The notes under the pieces were generated by a model. It did no database searches. It was not told the DNA's origin and saw only the letters and a list, made by a program, of their open reading frames with translations. Position numbers and translations under genes: made by a program. Positions 61,091-64,000 of a stretch of DNA of 64,000 bases are shown here, one piece after another; the stretch's first letter is position 1, and the number at the start of each line of letters is the position of its first letter. This stretch comes from Agromyces aureus (lineage in GTDB: Bacteria > Actinomycetota > Actinomycetes > Actinomycetales > Microbacteriaceae), in NCBI RefSeq assembly GCF_001660485.1, contig NZ_CP013979.1, positions 2,418,001 through 2,482,000 on the forward strand. The letters are read 5' to 3'.

Positions 61091-61173
61091 TCAGGAACAC
61101 TCTGACGGTCTGATCCAGGACCATCTAGTTGGGCCTCAGCGTCCCTCGGCAGATTGGTTCAGGACCACTCTGG
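61091..61173. repeat. Three imperfect direct repeats (TCAGGAccacTCTgg type)
   Basis: TCAGGAACACTCTGAC (61091), ATCCAGGACCATCTAG (61113) and TTCAGGACCACTCTGG (61158) recur within 83 bp after the molybdoenzyme gene. They could be insertion-sequence end debris or operator-like repeats. No gene is present in this gap. Confidence 0.4.
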
Positions 61174-61205
61174 CCGTTCGTGCGTGTCGCGGGAGTCCCG
61201 AAACT

Positions 61206-61886
61206 TCATGGCCGGCCCCGAAGAGCCGGCTCCCGTCGACGGTTCGTGAACAGGATGATGATGCTCACCGCGAGCACCCACAGCGGGAACAGGAGTGTCA
61301 CCCATAGGCCGAGACTTGTGGTGAACAGAAGGACCCCGGCGACAACATAGGTGATGAAGGCAAACCACCGGGGCATGACCCCGGTTCGCAGCCACATCGT
61401 GCTGAGAGAGATCAGCAGTACCCCCGCCATTCGCAGGGCGTAGATATTACTGACCTGCAACATCATCGCATGCCCAAAGGCCACCACCTCGGATCGGCCC
61501 GCGGGGTCGGTGACAAGTGGAACTGTTGCCACCATGGCGCCGGCTAAGGCCGCGAAGACGAAGATCATGGCGAGGAACAGAAGGCCGCTACCAAGAATCA
61601 CTGAAACAAAAAGCTGATCCTCGGTCTCTTTGAACCGGTCGCGAACAACGCCCATGAACCAGAGGAACGTAATTCCCGCAAACGGAACGATGGCGATTCC
61701 AATACTGAGACGGGTCGCAGCTTGCTCGTCGAGCCAGACGGCCTCCGCCTGCACCTCTTCAGGGAGCGTCGTTCGCAGCAACACCATGGATGTACCGAAC
61801 AGTACGGCGAACAGTACTCCCGCAATGGCCGCGGCCCGAGGCGAGTCAAGCGGCCGCGGAGAGAGTTTCGCAATTGGTCGCGACAC
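61206..61886 (-). CDS. Hypothetical integral membrane protein
   Basis: Membrane protein of 226 residues with about six hydrophobic segments, among them AAIAGVLFAVLFGTSMVLL, GIAIVPFAGITFLWFMGVV and TLLFPLWVLAVSIIILF. A short acidic loop (LPEEVQAEAVWLDEQAA) follows helix one. GTG 61886 is chosen because GAAAGGA is 5 nt upstream. The tail is basic (TNRRREPALRGRP). I do not recognise a function. Confidence 0.75.
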   Translation of the reverse strand: MSRPIAKLSPRPLDSPRAAAIAGVLFAVLFGTSMVLLRTTLPEEVQAEAVWLDEQAATRLSIGIAIVPFAGITFLWFMGVVRDRFKETEDQLFVSVILGSGLLFLAMIFVFAALAGAMVATVPLVTDPAGRSEVVAFGHAMMLQVSNIYALRMAGVLLISLSTMWLRTGVMPRWFAFITYVVAGVLLFTTSLGLWVTLLFPLWVLAVSIIILFTNRRREPALRGRP

Positions 61887-62415
61887 TGCCGTCCTTTCTC
61901 CGCCCGCGCACGAGCGCCGGCAGAAGAAGCCTAGACGTGAGGGATGCCCTAGCGTCATCGCGATCGCACGAATCTAGCGGTGTCCCCCATTGAGCGCCTC
62001 GGGGCTGCTGAAGATCCTTGGTGACTCTTCGGGTGAGGTCGCCGTTGCGGCCGGTTCGCCATAGTCATCTCGTACTCGATCGGGGTGAGACGCCCGAGCA
62101 GCGCGATGGCGGTGCCGATGATCAGGAGGACGGCAATACGCACGAGGTGGAGCCGCTGAGTGGCAGTGGCGTCCCAACGCGTTCCATGGGTGGTGCCTCG
62201 CGACACGCTTGATCAGGACAGCACCAAGAGAGCAGACACCGACCGTCTGGCCCTTTTGATCCGGCTGTCCTCGATGATGAGCACGGCACGACCACAAGGC
62301 GATCAGGAGACCAGCACAACAACTGGCCCAGCGGTGCATGAGCGCTGCGCCCACCCGATTCGGTGGAAGGTTCATATGGCCATCAGGTGAGGCGGTGCAA
62401 TCCCGGCCAAGCTGA
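61887..62415. other. Gap of 0.5 kb with possible transposase debris
   Basis: No intact gene. On the minus strand a frame between about 61990 and 62110 reads LGRLTPIEYEMTMA, which looks like the end of an IS3-family integrase, joined to the unrelated hydrophobic RIAVLLIIGTAIAL. The remaining sequence has no recognisable signal. Confidence 0.45.
61990..62110 (-). pseudogene. Possible IS3-family transposase C-terminal remnant
   Basis: LGRLTPIEYEMTMANRPQ resembles the L-x-x-x-T/S-P-I-E-Y/F-E ending of IS3 OrfB proteins. Everything upstream that would make a transposase is missing. Tentative, because the match is about 15 residues. Confidence 0.35.
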
Positions 62416-62958
62416 TCAGTGAATGAGCGCTTTCAACAGCATCATGACGAGGCCGAATGCGGCAGTACCGATCGCGCCGACCACCCGGATTGGCCACGCC
62501 GCACCACGCCGTGCAAAGGCGATCCATCCGAGGACGGCGAGGACCATGACGCCGGCCCAGAGGGCAGCCCAAAGCGCACGCGAATCCTCAACGACATCCG
62601 TCGCCCCAAGGAGCAGGATGACCAACGGAATGGCGGATGACGCCAGCAACCCCAACGATCGTCGAAGCGAGAGCTGAAAAGCCTCTCCCAGCCCCCGCAC
62701 GCGGTCGTGCTCGAGCCCGTGACGGGCAACAGTCCCGGCATACACGTGGGCCGCCCAGAACACGACCACCGTCGCCGCGACCTGCCAGAACAACTGCCAC
62801 GCACTGGTGCCGCTTCCGCCGGCCACGACGATCATGCCGGATACGAGAATTACGCCATAGACGGATTCCTCGGTCACGAATGTCGTGCGTGCCAATTCCC
62901 TCGCGCGTGAGGTTCGGGGACGCGATCTACGCACAACCCCCTCCGGTGACCCACTCAT
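62416..62958 (-). CDS. Hypothetical membrane protein
   Basis: Membrane protein of 180 residues with about four to five hydrophobic segments (VYGVILVSGMIVVAGG, QLFWQVAATVVVFWAAHVYA, LLASSAIPLVILLLGA, ALWAGVMVLAVLGWIAFA). The N-terminal 30 residues are strongly basic. ATG 62958 is preferred over 62970 only by length. No family recognised. Confidence 0.7.
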   Translation of the reverse strand: MSGSPEGVVRRSRPRTSRARELARTTFVTEESVYGVILVSGMIVVAGGSGTSAWQLFWQVAATVVVFWAAHVYAGTVARHGLEHDRVRGLGEAFQLSLRRSLGLLASSAIPLVILLLGATDVVEDSRALWAALWAGVMVLAVLGWIAFARRGAAWPIRVVGAIGTAAFGLVMMLLKALIH

Positions 62959-62985
62959 GCTGCCCAGCATTACACGGTGATGCTC

Positions 62986-63189
62986 TCAACGTCGTGACGT
63001 GGCCGGGTGCGATTCCGACGGCCGTGTGGTCGAACGCGATGCTGACGCCTCTGCAACGAAGACGGGCGTGATCTCCTGACACGCCCGCCGCAGCTTGGAC
63101 GCATCCGTCACCTGACCCGAGAACACCCGAACGTTGTCGATCCGACCTGGCCACCACCCCAAATTGGGCCACCGGCCTGCCCACCGCCC
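62986..63189 (-). pseudogene. LamG-like domain C-terminal fragment
   Basis: The minus strand reads GWWPGRIDNVRVFSGQVTDA then SKLRRACQEI and TGA. R-I-D-N/D-V-R-V-F/Y is the closing strand of LamG/concanavalin-type domains. The frame is closed 68 codons upstream and nothing further of a LamG protein is seen, so this is the end of a lost surface protein gene. Confidence 0.5.
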
Positions 63190-63506
63190 TCACGCAATTT
63201 ACACTTCTCGGCGTCAACCGGGACACGTACGGCGCCCCCCTCAAGCTCCCGCAGCACGTCCCTACGATGCCTCACCACTGCTGAGAACGACGCCTACGCA
63301 GCCATCGCGACGACTGGCAACGCAGCGTTCCGTCGAATCGAACAGGAACGGATCCCCCATCGCGGAAGCGCGCCGCGAGCTGGCCTTCTTCGGCTGACCG
63401 AGACGGCAGCCCCCGGCTTCGTTCACGCAGGAACTCGATCAGCGGCCGAGCGCCTCAGCACTGGTGTCGCTTTCGAATAAACGTTGGATAAACGACGGGC
63501 GGCTGC
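63190..63506. other. Intergenic stretch, no feature seen
   Basis: 317 bp between gene fragments. No open frame with family character, hairpin or repeat was noticed. Confidence 0.5.
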
Positions 63507-63629
63507 TCAGTCGGTGAGGGAAACTGCGGCGAGCCAGTCCTTCGCGATGGCCTCGGGCGACGCATGCGATTCGATACTCTCCGTGTTGAGCGCGACCAGT
63601 CCCTCCGAGGTGAGCGCCGCACTGATCCG
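63507..63629 (-). pseudogene. C-terminal fragment resembling a glycine-betaine/OpuAC binding protein
   Basis: The minus strand ends ISAALTSEGLVALNTESIES, then ASPEAIAKDWLAAV. OpuAC-type proteins end with L-T-x-x-x-L-x-x-L-N followed by D-P-x-x-V/I-A-x-x-W/F-L, a close pattern. The upstream body is absent. Tentative. Confidence 0.4.
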
Positions 63630-63634
63630 AGGAC

Positions 63635-63700
63635 ATGGAGGCCGGCCGCATCGGCGGCAAGGGCGTCGTCGACCTCTCCGAGGAGGAGGCACGGCGCTGA
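63635..63700 (+). pseudogene. Short C-terminal-like fragment, quinone-oxidoreductase type possible
   Basis: The plus strand reads MEAGRIGGKGVVDLSEEEAR then TGA. E-x-G-x-x-x-G-K-x-V-x-D-L is how many MDR-family reductases end. It is too short to be certain and starts beside the OpuAC-like fragment, consistent with a junction of two truncated genes. Confidence 0.3.
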
Positions 63701-63719
63701 AGGGGTCCGACCCCGCGGA

Positions 63720-64000
63720 CTACGACCGCGGAATGACCGTCAGCACACGTTCGACGTGGGTCCGGAACTCCTCCATGTAGTTGCCCAGGAACTGCGCGGT
63801 GCTCTCGACGAGCACCTCGCCGTCATCGGCGAAGACCTCCGGCGTGAAGTGGATGTACGCCTCCGGCGCCGTCATCTGGCGGGCGTTCACGAAGCTGAGC
63901 ACGGCACGCAGGCTCTGCTGGGCCACGGCCGTGCCGATCATCCCGATCGAGGCGCCGATCACGGCCGCGGGAATGTGGTCGAAGGAGTTCTGACCCCACG
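63720..64000 (-). CDS. NADPH-dependent FMN reductase, C-terminal part (runs off the window)
   Basis: The frame is open from the right edge to TAG at 63720. It reads NSFDHIPAAVIGASIGMIGT, then AVAQQSLRAVLSFVNARQM and ends in a helix (ESTAQFLGNYMEEFRTHVERV). This fits the second half of flavodoxin-fold NADPH-dependent FMN reductases (YieF/ChrR/AzoB group). The N-terminal flavin loop is outside the window. Confidence 0.8.
   Translation of the reverse strand, partial: WGQNSFDHIPAAVIGASIGMIGTAVAQQSLRAVLSFVNARQMTAPEAYIHFTPEVFADDGEVLVESTAQFLGNYMEEFRTHVERVLTVIPRS

Overview
This window is high-GC actinobacterial DNA. The dense GTG starts, 4-bp ATGA/GTGA gene overlaps, CUT1 sugar transporter with LacI regulator, giant LuxR/LAL regulators and DyP peroxidases are consistent with a soil or plant-associated Microbacteriaceae member. 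The genus is inference from style, not from a marker gene. No rRNA, tRNA, CRISPR array or intact insertion sequence was seen.

Region 1 (1-22.9 kb) is a catabolic block. An MFS gene start faces a LysR regulator. An orphan regulator (HATPase-like domain fused to a LuxR HTH) faces hxlB-hxlA, the two ribulose-monophosphate enzymes that fix formaldehyde. On the minus strand lie an SDR with a substituted catalytic Tyr, a five-gene LIV-type ABC importer, a cytochrome P450 with its VanB-like reductase, and an IclR regulator. The IclR gene begins 3 bp after a glycoside operon (CUT1 binding protein, two permeases, GH78 alpha-L-rhamnosidase, GH3 beta-glucosidase). That operon diverges from a LacI repressor across two identical 14-bp operators. 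The set reads as a pathway: import of a rhamnosylated, methoxylated plant glycoside, intracellular deglycosylation, P450 O-demethylation and capture of the released formaldehyde. The substrate is inference.

Region 2 (23-51 kb) is an accessory stress-type island: a VWA protein, GNAT, SDRs, alpha/beta hydrolase, alkylpurine glycosylase, oxalate decarboxylase-type bicupin, quinone oxidoreductase, aquaporin, a paired Fluc fluoride exporter, DUF1275, DyP peroxidase, MFS exporter, DUF488, DUF4331, NiCoT transporter, three LAL regulators of about 900-960 residues and a flavin-reductase-like protein. Most transcription units between 26.6 and 42.6 kb carry one copy of a near-palindrome (GAGTCA-N2-TGACTC), a candidate regulon operator not explained by any named family here. 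A partial duplication (SDR/DUF1345), an 11-copy 9-bp repeat and truncated gene pieces show recent rearrangement.

Region 3 (51.1-64 kb) begins with about 1.1 kb of apparently non-coding DNA with a hexanucleotide repeat. It then holds an ECF nickel/cobalt importer (cbiMNQO-like) divergent from a Fur-family regulator, with two 6-5-6 palindromes between them. A five-gene operon follows (dimeric-barrel-like protein, DUF4331, DyP peroxidase, crotonase, sulfite-oxidase-type molybdoenzyme). The right end holds small membrane proteins and gene fragments (Fluc, IS-like, LamG-like, OpuAC-like) before a partial FMN reductase at the edge.
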